Source of the DNA: Streptomyces sp. PCS3-D2
GTDB taxonomy: Bacteria > Actinomycetota > Actinomycetes > Streptomycetales > Streptomycetaceae
DNA: 64,000 nucleotides
Direction: 5' to 3'
Assembly: GCF_000612545.2 (NCBI RefSeq)
Contig: NZ_CP097800.1
Location: 5,220,501 to 5,284,500, forward strand
Below, piece after piece: positions 42,180 to 51,224 of this stretch (position 1 is its first letter; each line of letters begins with the position of its first letter). A program made the position numbers and the translations under genes. A model generated the notes under the pieces. It did no database searches. It was given only the letters and a program-made list of their open reading frames with translations, and had not been told where the DNA came from.

Positions 42180-42793
42180 GCCGCTGCCCGCAGCCCGGCT
42201 GAAGCCAGAAGGCACCAAGCGGTGCCGTCGGCCGACAGGCCCCAGTACCCGCGGTGCACACGAGCGAGGTGATCAACGAGGAACAGGCCACGCCTGCCCT
42301 GGTCGTCCGGCTCCACCATCGGGTACACGGGAACGTACGGGCCGCCGCCGGCCACCGCCACCGTGAACGTGCTGGATCCAGCGATCAGTTGAACACGGAT
42401 GACTTCGTCGGTGCCGTGCATGAGTTCACTCGTGTAGAGCTCGCTCGCGATCAACTCGGCTGCTTCCACCACGTCTTCTTCAACACCCCAGCGACGCAGG
42501 CAAGACGTTGTGAACCGCCGGATGTCCTGCACGTGACGGGCATCCTCCCGGCTGTACGAGCCGGGGCCAGCCGGCCGAGCGCATCCGACCGCAGCCTCTG
42601 CTCCATCACGGAATGCTTCAGCTCGAGGAACCTCCGCACGCCGGGCGACGGAGAACGGCAAGGGCGGCAGCCGGTCCGGAACCGGGGAATCGCCCAGGCG
42701 AAGCACGGTCGGCACCTCGGCGTCGAGCAGGCGATGCCCTGCACTCTCCGGCGCGGAGCGCGCCACCTCACGGAACGTGGTCATGGAACCCAT
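42176..42793 (-). CDS. RsbW-like ATP-binding (HATPase) regulator
   Basis: A 205-residue protein with a GHKL ATPase core in its C-terminal half: VEEDVVEAAELIASELYTSELMHG (N-box, with the usual N-A replaced by T-S), FTVAVAGGGPYVPVYP, then GRRGLFLVDHLARVHRGYWG. It resembles the anti-sigma kinases paired with XRE regulators in Streptomyces. The N-terminal 90 residues are not conserved with the family. ATG 42793 or 42784 may start it. It is divergent from the XRE gene. Confidence 0.75.
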   Translation of the reverse strand: MGSMTTFREVARSAPESAGHRLLDAEVPTVLRLGDSPVPDRLPPLPFSVARRAEVPRAEAFRDGAEAAVGCARPAGPGSYSREDARHVQDIRRFTTSCLRRWGVEEDVVEAAELIASELYTSELMHGTDEVIRVQLIAGSSTFTVAVAGGGPYVPVYPMVEPDDQGRRGLFLVDHLARVHRGYWGLSADGTAWCLLASAGLRAAA

Positions 42794-42810
42794 CGCACCG
42801 CCCTGCCGAG

Positions 42811-42880
42811 GAGGGGAACAGGGGAAGGAAGAGGGGGAAAAACTCGTCAAGGGGGAACCTGAGGGGGAAACCACGGCCCA
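42811..42880. repeat. AGGGGGAA repeats between divergent regulators
   Basis: Five GGGG(G)AA units begin at 42813, 42821, 42833, 42850 and 42863 in the 120-bp gap between the ATP-binding and XRE genes. Spacing of 17 and 13 bases among the last three could place binding sites on one face of the helix. Confidence 0.5.
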
Positions 42881-42915
42881 TGATGGGGACACACCCACCA
42901 ACAGAGGGCACACTC

Positions 42916-44160
42916 ATGCCAGCAGACTTCGGCCACCTGCTCCTCCAGCTCCGCCTTGACGCCAGACGCACCCAGGAGCAGCAGGCGGCCGCGATCAACG
43001 CGGTATCCGGTCGGGAGACCATGACGCGCCGTGAGATCAACCGCTACGAGCACGGCGAGAACATCCCGACCAACCACACCCTGGCCCACATCGCGGTGGC
43101 GTGCGGGTTACCCCCCGAGCAACTTCTGCGGGAAGCAGCTGCCGCCCGCGAGCGGCGCCGAAACCCGTCCCGCCGTGAGGCGGAGGAAGGAGTCGACGTG
43201 CTGAACCGTCGTACGCTGATGGGCGGCGCCCTCGTCGGTGTCGCTGCAGCCGCCGAACCGTGGGGTCGTCTCGCTCACGCCCTCGGTAGAGGCGCCCGAA
43301 TCGACGGGGACTCTGCGGACACGTTGGCCCGGCGGGCAAGCGCCCTGCACATCAGCGAACATCACCTGACCGCTCAGCAGCTTCGCGGCCAGGTCGAATC
43401 GCATCTCGACGCCATCACCGCCGCGCTTCCCCGAGCAGGCCAACACGAACGGGCCCTCACCGTCGCCGCCGGCGAGACAGCAGCACTCGCCGGGTGGGTG
43501 GCCTGGGACCTGGGAGATCACCGGACCGCGCACGCCTACTACAAGGTGACCGCCGACTGCGCCGAGGCCGCAGGCCACCCCCCGCTGCGTGCCCTCGCGC
43601 TCGGCTACGCCAGCTACGGGACCAACACTCCCGGCCAAGCGGTCGAGCTTCTTGCCAAGGCCGCCCAGGACGTTCGAGGTCCCGGAAATGGCGCGGCCGC
43701 CGCCTGGATCCACGCCCGGCACGCGGAAGAAGCCGCGAACACCGGCGACGACACGGCCGCTCTCCGCGCGCTCGACCGCGCCCGCATCGCTTACGACTTC
43801 GCCGACTACACCGCCGAACAGGCATGGGTGCAGTTCATGACCCCCGCCCGGATGGACTCGCTCGTGCTCTCCGTGTACGGGCAGCTCGGCCACCAGCAGC
43901 TCGCGGAGACAGCAGCCGACACCATGCAGCGCCTCGGCAGGGACCTGTCCGACTCAGGAGTCGTCATCCTCGGCGAACTCGCCCACGCACTCCTACAGGG
44001 AGGCGACATCGGCCACGGCGCCCATGTGGCGTACCAGTTTGCGGCCGCGGCTCACCTGCGCCCCACCACCATGGGCCGGGCCCGCGCCGCCGCTGTCGCC
44101 GCGCGACTGCCCCACTCGGAGCGCGACCTCGCCCATCACCTGCAAGAGCTCGCCGCCTGA
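42916..44160 (+). CDS. XRE-type regulator with helical-repeat C-domain
   Basis: A 414-residue protein. The XRE HTH covers residues 5-68 (LLLQLRLDARRTQEQQAAAIN; RREINRYEHGENIPTNHTLAHIAVACGL). A linker contains a hydrophobic stretch (LMGGALVGVAAAAEP) that looks like a Tat-type segment but probably is not used. The C-terminal 280 residues form TPR-like helical repeats (YASYGTNTPGQAVELLAKAAQ). Such regulators in Streptomyces sense partner peptides or proteins. In this prophage it could be the lysogeny regulator. Confidence 0.8.
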   Translation: MPADFGHLLLQLRLDARRTQEQQAAAINAVSGRETMTRREINRYEHGENIPTNHTLAHIAVACGLPPEQLLREAAAARERRRNPSRREAEEGVDVLNRRTLMGGALVGVAAAAEPWGRLAHALGRGARIDGDSADTLARRASALHISEHHLTAQQLRGQVESHLDAITAALPRAGQHERALTVAAGETAALAGWVAWDLGDHRTAHAYYKVTADCAEAAGHPPLRALALGYASYGTNTPGQAVELLAKAAQDVRGPGNGAAAAWIHARHAEEAANTGDDTAALRALDRARIAYDFADYTAEQAWVQFMTPARMDSLVLSVYGQLGHQQLAETAADTMQRLGRDLSDSGVVILGELAHALLQGGDIGHGAHVAYQFAAAAHLRPTTMGRARAAAVAARLPHSERDLAHHLQELAA

Positions 44161-44210
44161 ATCGGGCCCGGCCCCGCACCCCGGCGCCGGTGAGGGGCCG
44201 AGACGGCCGA

Positions 44211-44537
44211 CTAGCGCGGGGTGGTCTCCTCAACCACCCACTTCAGGTACGCCTCCGAGCCGCCGGTAACCGGCACGGTGACCCACTCAGGCACCTCATA
44301 GGGGTGCTCCCGAGCCACCCACGCCTCCAGCTCGGGGAGCCGGCTCGCCGTGGTCTTGAACGAGAGCCGCCACTCCTGCGCCTTCTCGATCTTCCCCTGC
44401 CACCAGTACGTGGCGCTGAACGGGCCGTCGACGTGACAGCAGGCCGCCAGCCTGGCCTCAACAGCCCCCTGCACCAGGGCCTGCGCCCGGGTCTCGTCGT
44501 CAATGGATGTCTGTGCGATCACGATCTCGCTCGCCAT
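44211..44537 (-). CDS. cutA: CutA-like divalent cation tolerance protein
   Basis: A 108-residue CutA protein: VIAQTSIDDETRAQALVQGAVEARLAACCHVDGPFSATYWWQGKIE, then FKTTASRLPELEAWVAREHPYEVPEWVTVPVTGGSEAYLKWV. The Cys of AACC and the conserved YWW and HPYEVPE motifs are present. CutA forms trimers that bind copper; the role is poorly known. It is usually chromosomal, so its place inside the prophage is unusual. ATG 44537. Confidence 0.92.
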   Translation of the reverse strand: MASEIVIAQTSIDDETRAQALVQGAVEARLAACCHVDGPFSATYWWQGKIEKAQEWRLSFKTTASRLPELEAWVAREHPYEVPEWVTVPVTGGSEAYLKWVVEETTPR

Positions 44538-44644
44538 GCGGCCCCTCCTGGTTGGTCTACCCCGACCCTACCCAGCGGGCCCGAGCCGCAGCGGCCGGAT
44601 ACGGCTGGAGGGGGCCCGGCCGCCGCCGGACCCCCTCGGGGCCG

Positions 44645-44920
44645 TTACTCCACTGCTCGCACCGGGCTTGACCGGCCGGGCTCAGGCTCAACCGTTGGCC
44701 GCTCCTGCTCATACAGCCAGCGCGGCAGGAGCCGCTGAACCACCGGCAGCGCCATGACGCGCGTGACGGCACCGGCCACTGCGAGAGCCACCGCCACGCC
44801 GGCCGCCGACTGCGGGAGGCCGGAGGCGTCCACGATCAGCGGTAGACCGGCGGCCAGACCCAGCAGGGTCTGGAACACGGTGCGTACCGTCCTCTGGTTC
44901 GCATCGGAGACCCGGCTCAC
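44645..44920 (-). CDS. Holin-like small membrane protein
   Basis: A 91-residue protein with two membrane segments (VFQTLLGLAAGLPLIV, residues 15-30; AAGVAVALAVAGAVTRVMAL, 39-58) and a charged tail. Position right after the amidase gene with a GTGA overlap, small size and topology suit a holin. No family motif was recognised. Confidence 0.7.
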   Translation of the reverse strand: MSRVSDANQRTVRTVFQTLLGLAAGLPLIVDASGLPQSAAGVAVALAVAGAVTRVMALPVVQRLLPRWLYEQERPTVEPEPGRSSPVRAVE

Positions 44921-45672
44921 TTCGGCACCACCAGCTTCTGCCCCGGGTGGATCACGTACGGAGACGAGATGTTGTTCGCCTTCGCCAGCGCCTGCCACGA
45001 GACGCCGAGCTCCTGCCCAATGCCGGAGAGGGTGTCGCCGTCCCGCACCGTGTACGTAGTGCTGCCCCCGCCGCCGGGCTTCCCCGCGAGGCGGGCACCG
45101 ATGCGCTGGCGCAGCCCCGACATGCTGAAGCCCCGAGGATCGACCTTGCCCGGCTGCCACTCCTTGTGGCCGATCACGCTGGCCGAGCCCCACTTGTGGG
45201 CGCGGCAGATCGCCGCGGACACCTTCTCGATGGCCTCCAGTTGCGCTCCCGGCCACGGATCTTCGCCGTCGCCCAGGTTCTCGCACTCGAAGCCGTAGAA
45301 CGAGGTGTTGCCATCGGCATCACTTTCGTTCGCCGCCGGCAGCGCCCGCTCTGCGATCACCGCGTCCAGGACGTCGGAGTCCCCGGCCCCGGCATGATTC
45401 GCCCGCCCGTTGCCGATCAGGTAGACCGTGCCGTCCTTCGCGATGACACCGTGACAGAGCGGGCCCGGGAGGCCGGCGTATCCGTTCTCGCAGATGCTGA
45501 CCGTGTTGGCGGTGCCGGACGTCACCGTGTGGTGGATCATCACGCCGCGGACAGGACCCCACGGGCCCTTGTGGTTCCGGTTGTGGGTGCGCCAACCGGG
45601 GCGCTCGACGACGCGCACGCCTTCGGCGCGCAGCGCCGCCACGAGTGCATCAGCACTCAGCGGTGTAGCCAT
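44917..45672 (-). CDS. Endolysin: amidase_2 domain with C-terminal LysM
   Basis: A 251-residue endolysin. Residues 20-190 form an N-acetylmuramoyl-L-alanine amidase (PGRP type): VRGVMIHHTVTSG with zinc His48, SFYGFECENLGDG, and VIGHKEWQPGKVDPRG with His169 and Asp178 as ligands. A Gly linker leads to one LysM module (TYTVRDGDTLSGIGQELGV... NISSPYVIHPGQKLVVP), which binds peptidoglycan. It cuts cell-wall peptide links at lysis. ATG 45672 is preferred; TTG 45708 would add 12 residues. The gene overlaps the holin-like gene by four bases. Confidence 0.93.
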   Translation of the reverse strand: MATPLSADALVAALRAEGVRVVERPGWRTHNRNHKGPWGPVRGVMIHHTVTSGTANTVSICENGYAGLPGPLCHGVIAKDGTVYLIGNGRANHAGAGDSDVLDAVIAERALPAANESDADGNTSFYGFECENLGDGEDPWPGAQLEAIEKVSAAICRAHKWGSASVIGHKEWQPGKVDPRGFSMSGLRQRIGARLAGKPGGGGSTTYTVRDGDTLSGIGQELGVSWQALAKANNISSPYVIHPGQKLVVPK

Positions 45673-45729
45673 GTTCGGATCTCGGATTCTCCCCGCGCCC
45701 AAGATCAAAAGAGGTAGGCGGAGCTCGCG

Positions 45730-46095
45730 TCAGCGAGCCGAGCCCTGCGTGACCAGCCACAGCTGGAGCACCATCAGCAGAAGCGGCGCCACGAAAGACG
45801 AGAGCACCAGACGGCGGGTTGCCGCTGCCTGCGCCTGGTCCTCGCGGCGCTGCTGCTCCGTCCGCTCGGCTACCTGGTCGTGCTCGCCGCGGAGCCCCGC
45901 AAGAGCCGTCTCGACGGCTCCGATGCGCTGCTCCGTCGCCCGCTGGTCAGCCCGGTACACATCCTGGGTGACCACCTGATCGAGCCGGGCCGCCAGGTGG
46001 GCGAGGTCTCCTCGCAGGTCCTCGCGGAGCTGCGAGACCGCGCGGTGCAGCTCCCACAGCGTCGGTTCTGCGCTCGGCGGCACGGACACGGACAT
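45730..46095 (-). CDS. Coiled-coil membrane protein in the lysis cassette
   Basis: A 121-residue protein with a long coiled coil (residues 12-95; LREDLRGDLAHLAARLDQVVTQD, QQRREDQAQAAATRR) and a single C-terminal membrane segment (LVLSSFVAPLLLMVLQLWLV). Such tail-anchored proteins next to the endolysin may be second holins, spanin-like proteins or control lysis timing. ATG 46095 follows CAGGAGAGTG. Confidence 0.7.
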   Translation of the reverse strand: MSVSVPPSAEPTLWELHRAVSQLREDLRGDLAHLAARLDQVVTQDVYRADQRATEQRIGAVETALAGLRGEHDQVAERTEQQRREDQAQAAATRRLVLSSFVAPLLLMVLQLWLVTQGSAR

Positions 46096-46221
46096 CACTC
46101 TCCTGACGGCCCCGCGCGCCTGAAGTCGATCGTACGTGCGCGGACAGGACGCCCTTGTCGTCTCCCCAGTCCGGTCAAAACCCGTGCGCTGGGAAGGCGG
46201 GATGATGCAAGACTGCCGACC

Positions 46222-47268
46222 ATGGTGGTGCCGCAGACGGACCCGATGGCAAGAGCGATGATCGCCGGCGGAGTGGATTACCGGCCTTGGGATGGGCAAG
46301 GGCTCCGCGATGACGAGTGCTTCTTGTGTACGCGTCCGATCCCATCGGGCTCGGGCTCCGTGGAGGACGTGATCCCGCGCTGGCTTCAACGGGGGATGAT
46401 GCCGCCCGGCCACCCTCGGCCGAAGATCGAGCTCCCGAACCTGACGCCGATCACCGCTGACAAGGTCAAGATTCCGGCATGTCGGCCGTGCAACAACGAG
46501 CACCTGAGCCGCATTGAGAACACGGTCCGGGAGGCCTTTGCGGCGGGTGCCGAAGCGGTTGCTGCCCTGCCGGAGGCCACCATGAGAATCTGGCTGGGCA
46601 AGATCCTCTACGGGCTTCGGCGCAATGACATGCGCCTGCGTGCGGACCGCCGAGACCGGAACTCGCCCAGCCTGGCGGAAACTGGGGACTTGGAGCAGGC
46701 GGCCGATCTGCACCTGCTCCTCCAAGAAGCGCGGGGCGTTGTTCGTACGCGTCCCGGGCACTCCACGATCATGGTCTTCGAGTCCCAGGCGGACGGCTGC
46801 AACGTCTGCGACTTCGACCTTGCCGTGGCGATCGGCTGGCCGTACGCAGTCATGATCAGGATGGGCGCCGTGACGGTCATGGGGGCGGTGGCGGATGGCG
46901 GCGCGCTGGGCATCCTCAACAAGGCCGCGGCGTTCGCCGTCACGGCCGAGCTGGCCCTTCACGCACTCCAAGCCAGGGCCCTGTGGGCGCTCTTCGTCTA
47001 CCACGCGGCTGTGCTGCGTCAGACCTCGGTTCCGGTCCGCTACGCGGTTGGCGACGGCCAGGTCTGGGTTGATCGAGTACCAGGTGGAAAGCCCGAGTTC
47101 GATCACGCGGGTGCACCCGCCTCACCTGACCTGATCTTGCAGAACCTCATCAACACGTCGGCGGACGTGCTGCGGGCCCACGGGGGCCCGCAGGGCTTGC
47201 TGCTCCTCCCGGACGGATCGCCGCGCGCCATGCCGTCCGAACACGGTGTGCGGAAGCTCGGCCTGTAA
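46222..47268 (+). CDS. HNH-like zinc protein, likely moron
   Basis: A 348-residue protein read opposite to all nearby phage structural genes. The N-terminal 90 residues have an HNH-like zinc site: DECFLCTRPIPSG, GSVEDVIPRWLQRG, PNLTPITADKVKIPACRPCNNEHLSRIEN (two CxxC pairs with Asn and His). The C-terminal 250 residues have a hydrophobic beta region (GWPYAVMIRMGAVTVMGAVADGGALG) and no known domain. Orientation and independent placement suggest a lysogenically expressed gene, perhaps for defence. ATG 46222. Confidence 0.7.
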   Translation: MVVPQTDPMARAMIAGGVDYRPWDGQGLRDDECFLCTRPIPSGSGSVEDVIPRWLQRGMMPPGHPRPKIELPNLTPITADKVKIPACRPCNNEHLSRIENTVREAFAAGAEAVAALPEATMRIWLGKILYGLRRNDMRLRADRRDRNSPSLAETGDLEQAADLHLLLQEARGVVRTRPGHSTIMVFESQADGCNVCDFDLAVAIGWPYAVMIRMGAVTVMGAVADGGALGILNKAAAFAVTAELALHALQARALWALFVYHAAVLRQTSVPVRYAVGDGQVWVDRVPGGKPEFDHAGAPASPDLILQNLINTSADVLRAHGGPQGLLLLPDGSPRAMPSEHGVRKLGL

Positions 47269-47319
47269 GGCGCCGACGCGCGGGGGCGGGCCCAGAGGTC
47301 TCCTGGGCCCGCCCCGGGG

Positions 47320-50300
47320 CTACTTCACGAAAGTCACCTTCAGCTGTGGGGGGTACTGCTGCCCGACGCCGTGAGCCCTTCCGTAGAAGGTGCTGTCCGT
47401 GTTGTTCGGGTCGAGGGCGATGCCTTTCCACTTCGTTTCGTCGAAGATCGACGTCACGTCGATCCACCGCCCTTCGTTGCGGCGGAAGGACACCGTCATT
47501 GATTGGGCGTCGCTGCTGAAGGTGCTGGGCCGCGACCCGTGGCTGTGGGCCTTGATCACTGCGGATCCGCCCGCCGCGTAGTACCAGTGCTCGAAGTAGA
47601 CGAACAGCAACGCCTTCTCGATCTTTGCGCCGCTCAGGTCGGTGCTCAGCGAGGCGGGGAAGCCCACAAGGCTTGCCGTCAGACCGTTGGTGCTCGAGTA
47701 GTAGCCCTGGAGCATCTGGTTGCCGTGGTAGCTGCTGTACGAGCCCCTGTTGGTGTACGTGCCGGACCAGGCGGCGCTGTAGGTCTTCTCGTACCGCTGG
47801 GTGGCCGGCTTCGTCGGCTCGGTGCCGCCGCCCGAGCCGCCGCGGTTGAGCTCGCCGGTGTTCGTGATCGCCCGACCTACGTCCTCGACGTACATGAGGG
47901 CGGGAAAACCGGCCCCGCCGAAGAGGGAGACGGTCCCACCCGCGCCATAGCGCCACTGGAACGTGCTGAGGAATCGGTGCGTGCCGGCGCCCAGTGCGGC
48001 CCCGGACGCCAGGTATTCCAGCCGCAGCCGTTGCCAGCCGCCACCGACCGGGAAGACCGCGCTCTGGAGCTGGCGAGACGTAACGGTCGGCGCAGCCGTA
48101 CCGCCGTCTCGGAGGAACAGCAGCAGCTCCCCGCCACCGGCCGAAGGGTCCGCGTAGGCGTCGACAACTATGCGGTACTGACGATCTGCCTGAATGCGTA
48201 CGGGGAGTTCGACGTAGCCGGTCTCGGTCCCCATGTCGGCCTGGACCCCGGCGGTCGAGGTGTGCACGGCGACCATTCCGCGGGCGAGCTCGGACAGCTG
48301 GGTATCCAGCTTCTCGCCGTTGACGGAGAGGACGCCGGCCACGGACAGGTCGTTGAAGGCGCCGTGCCCGTTCTCGTTGATGGTCGCCACGGGCGTGCCC
48401 TCGTTGGTGATCGTCAGGTACTGCGGGCGACCCGTGACCAGAGAGATCGACTCCTCGCCGGTCGGGTCGAACAGCCTCAGCCCCTCCGGGGAGATCTCCG
48501 CTCGTGAACCGCCGCCCCCGGACGACATCACGAGGCGAATCACCACGTTGTCGAAGGTCACGCTTCCGGCCGTGCCGTCATTGGCGCCGAGGCGCAGACG
48601 ACCCGTGACGGTCTGCGGGGGCGCGACCGAGGAAGGGCTGCCCGCCATGTACTGCCAGCCCTTGCCCGCCATGCCGGACGGCCCGGTGAGTGTGCTGTAC
48701 CCGAGTGTCGTTCCGGCCGCGTCCTCCCACCGGACGTACACGGTGAAGTTCCGGCCGACCCAGTCCGCGCTGACCTGGTAGTCGACCGCCATCCACACCC
48801 GCATCCCAGGAGTCGCCTCGAACAGGCCCAAGGTGTGGGTCCGGTCCGTGGCAGTCGCCGCGGTGCAGTCCGCGCGGATCGCCTTCGGGGTGTCCCGGCC
48901 CGGGGTGACGATGCTCCACCCACCGGTCGGTGCGACCCGCTTGGCCGCGACCTCGCCCTCGAAGCTGGCGTCCGCGACCAGGTTCCCGTCGATGCCCAGG
49001 GCGATCTTGTCGGCCGTGATCGACCCGGCCTTGATGTGGACGGCCTCCACCGCCCCCGCCGCGATCGCGGTGGCCGTCACCGAGTTCGCGGCCAGCTTCT
49101 CCGCGGTGATCGCCAAAGCGGCCACCTTGTCCGCCGTGATCGCCTTGGCCGCGATCTTCTCGCCGGTGATGGCCAGCGCAGCGAGCTTGTCCGTCGTGAT
49201 GGCACCGGCGAACACCTTCGGGGCTGTGACCGCGCCGTCCGCGATCTGCACCCCGGGCAGGATCGGCCGCAAGGCGGCGTTGTCCCACCACACCGCGCCG
49301 GCCGTCGCCGCACCGGACTCCAGGCGTATACGGGCCCGCACCGCCTCGGCGGGGGCTGTCAGAGTCGCAGACAACCGGCCCCACTGGGACCGCAGAGGGC
49401 TGGTGGCGCGCGCTTTGCCGTAGCCGAGGATCTTGCCGTCTCCGGCCTCCCAGCGGGCATGGAAGCTGATCTCCGTGCCTGCCCAGTCGTCCGACACCCA
49501 GTAGTCGACGGCCAGGTACAGCTGGTCGGTGGGCGTGGCGGGCAGCACCGTGAGGTCCACCGCCCGGTACACGGCCGTGGCTGAGGTGGCGTCGATCCGC
49601 AGCGACGAGGCCGAGCCGTTCCCTCGGGTCTTGTCCACGGTCGCCCAGGGCAGGGCCGCGGTCAGAGCCAGCGTCTGCGGGCCCTCGAACGACGGGTCGG
49701 CGAGGACGTTCGCGGTGCCGACGATGGTCATCTTGTCCGCGGTGATCGCACCGGCGACCACGTGCCCGGCGGCTACGGAGGCGGCCTGGAGCTCGCGGCC
49801 GCTGATCGTGTCGGCGGCCACCTTGCCCGCGGTCACCGAGTCGGTGGCCAGAGCAGCTGTGGTCACGCTGCCCGCGACGAGGTTGGAGCTGTCCACGATG
49901 CCGGTCTTCAGCACCTCGACCGTGACCGCGTCCACCTGCATCACGCCGGTCGCCGAAGCTGCCCCGGTGCGCGAGGAGTCGAAGTTGAGCCAGAGGTAGG
50001 GCGCGACGAACCGCACGTCGGCGTGCAGCCTGCCCGGCGCCCGCGGATCCGGTGTGGCCCCGCCGCCCACGGCCGCACCTGCCTCACCTCGCCCGCGCAC
50101 GTAGCCGGTGAAGACTTTCCACCCGTCGCCGACGGTCGGAGTTCCCCGAGAGGCGGCGCAGTACACGTGCGCTTCGACGCTGTTCGCGCCGGTGCGGTTG
50201 ACCATGGTGGTGCCGTCGGCGGCCAACCCGAGCAGCCCCACGTACACGGTGTCCGTGCCGGCGTCCGAGGAGCTGAGCGTCCGGATCCGGGCGGACACCC

Positions 50301-51222
50301 GATACAGGCTGTCCGGGTCGTACGGGATCGGCGTCGAACCGCGGACCACCGCGAAGCCCGTCGCCTGCCCGACGGTGCGGCCGGTGGGCGCATCGACCAC
50401 ACCGGTCAGGTGCTCCCACTTGCCGCCGGTCCCGATGCCCAGTGGCTTCCACGCGGCCGCGTCCCCGAGCGCGTCCACGTAGTGCTGGGTGATGCCGTCG
50501 GCCAGGGCTCCGCCCAAGGCGTTCAAGGTGACGGCGCCGGCGCCGAGCTTGTCGCTGGTGACGGCTGCCTTGGCGAGCTTGGCTGCGAGCACCGCCCCGT
50601 CCGCGAGGGCGGCCGACTTCACCGCGCCCACCGCGATCTTCGTGTCCGTGACGGCCTTCTCGGCCAGCTTGATGTCCGACACGATCCCGTCGAGGAGGTC
50701 TTGTCCCACAGCCTGCCGGGCCGCTGCGGCGACAGCGGCTGACGGGTCACTCGGCTTGCCCGAGGTGCTGACCGCGACCAGGCGCACATGCCGGGGCTCG
50801 TAGTCGGACACTGCGATCGTCACCGATGCCCCGGAGGCAGCCTCGATCGTCGCGGCCGGGTTGCGCACGTCCACCGGATCGGCGGCTGAGCCCAGCAGGT
50901 GCACCTGCACCCGGCCGAGGTTGAGGGGCGCGGTGGCCGCGTCCACGAAGCCGCCGTCCCAGGTGACGCGAAGCCCACCAAGGACCGGGGTCACACGAGG
51001 GGCGCTCGGTGCCGGCGGGGGCGGCCCGTTGAAGGTGGCCACGCCCGTCGTGCCATCGAACTGCACGCCGACGCTGCCCGTGAGGACTCCGTCCTCGTCG
51101 TACACCTCGATCGAACCCGCCTCGACCGACGAGTACGCCAGGGATGCCGTCCGAGAACCGCGGCTGAGCTGCCGCTCCACATCGGCCAGCCGGGACACGA
51201 TCTGCGTCAGGTTGCTCGCCAT
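47320..51222 (-). CDS. Tail fibre / receptor-binding protein
   Basis: A 1300-residue tail protein. Residues 10-180 are beta-rich (FnIII-like; PSAPRVTPVLGGLRVTWDGG). Then come runs of ITADKLAA-like repeats, at about residues 180-250, 445-495 and 660-740, as in phage fibre shafts. Two carbohydrate-binding-like beta-sandwich units sit near 505-650 (NVLADPSFEG start) and 744-900 (NLVADASFEG start). The C-terminal 150 residues (about 1150-1300) form another beta-rich domain (RYEKTYSAAWSGTYTNRGS) common at actinophage fibre ends. ATG 51222. It likely binds host surface sugars. Confidence 0.85.
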   Translation of the reverse strand: MASNLTQIVSRLADVERQLSRGSRTASLAYSSVEAGSIEVYDEDGVLTGSVGVQFDGTTGVATFNGPPPPAPSAPRVTPVLGGLRVTWDGGFVDAATAPLNLGRVQVHLLGSAADPVDVRNPAATIEAASGASVTIAVSDYEPRHVRLVAVSTSGKPSDPSAAVAAAARQAVGQDLLDGIVSDIKLAEKAVTDTKIAVGAVKSAALADGAVLAAKLAKAAVTSDKLGAGAVTLNALGGALADGITQHYVDALGDAAAWKPLGIGTGGKWEHLTGVVDAPTGRTVGQATGFAVVRGSTPIPYDPDSLYRVSARIRTLSSSDAGTDTVYVGLLGLAADGTTMVNRTGANSVEAHVYCAASRGTPTVGDGWKVFTGYVRGRGEAGAAVGGGATPDPRAPGRLHADVRFVAPYLWLNFDSSRTGAASATGVMQVDAVTVEVLKTGIVDSSNLVAGSVTTAALATDSVTAGKVAADTISGRELQAASVAAGHVVAGAITADKMTIVGTANVLADPSFEGPQTLALTAALPWATVDKTRGNGSASSLRIDATSATAVYRAVDLTVLPATPTDQLYLAVDYWVSDDWAGTEISFHARWEAGDGKILGYGKARATSPLRSQWGRLSATLTAPAEAVRARIRLESGAATAGAVWWDNAALRPILPGVQIADGAVTAPKVFAGAITTDKLAALAITGEKIAAKAITADKVAALAITAEKLAANSVTATAIAAGAVEAVHIKAGSITADKIALGIDGNLVADASFEGEVAAKRVAPTGGWSIVTPGRDTPKAIRADCTAATATDRTHTLGLFEATPGMRVWMAVDYQVSADWVGRNFTVYVRWEDAAGTTLGYSTLTGPSGMAGKGWQYMAGSPSSVAPPQTVTGRLRLGANDGTAGSVTFDNVVIRLVMSSGGGGSRAEISPEGLRLFDPTGEESISLVTGRPQYLTITNEGTPVATINENGHGAFNDLSVAGVLSVNGEKLDTQLSELARGMVAVHTSTAGVQADMGTETGYVELPVRIQADRQYRIVVDAYADPSAGGGELLLFLRDGGTAAPTVTSRQLQSAVFPVGGGWQRLRLEYLASGAALGAGTHRFLSTFQWRYGAGGTVSLFGGAGFPALMYVEDVGRAITNTGELNRGGSGGGTEPTKPATQRYEKTYSAAWSGTYTNRGSYSSYHGNQMLQGYYSSTNGLTASLVGFPASLSTDLSGAKIEKALLFVYFEHWYYAAGGSAVIKAHSHGSRPSTFSSDAQSMTVSFRRNEGRWIDVTSIFDETKWKGIALDPNNTDSTFYGRAHGVGQQYPPQLKVTFVK

Positions 51223-51224
51223 CG

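Noticed and set aside
42613-42915. N-terminal extension of the XRE gene back to 42613
   Set aside because: It would overlap the divergent ATP-binding gene and has no conserved sequence; ATG 42916 begins exactly at the HTH domain.
43200-43260. A Tat-like signal in the XRE protein (RRTLMGGALVGVAAAAEP)
   Set aside because: It is internal and follows a DNA-binding domain; similar hydrophobic linkers occur in this Streptomyces family without export.
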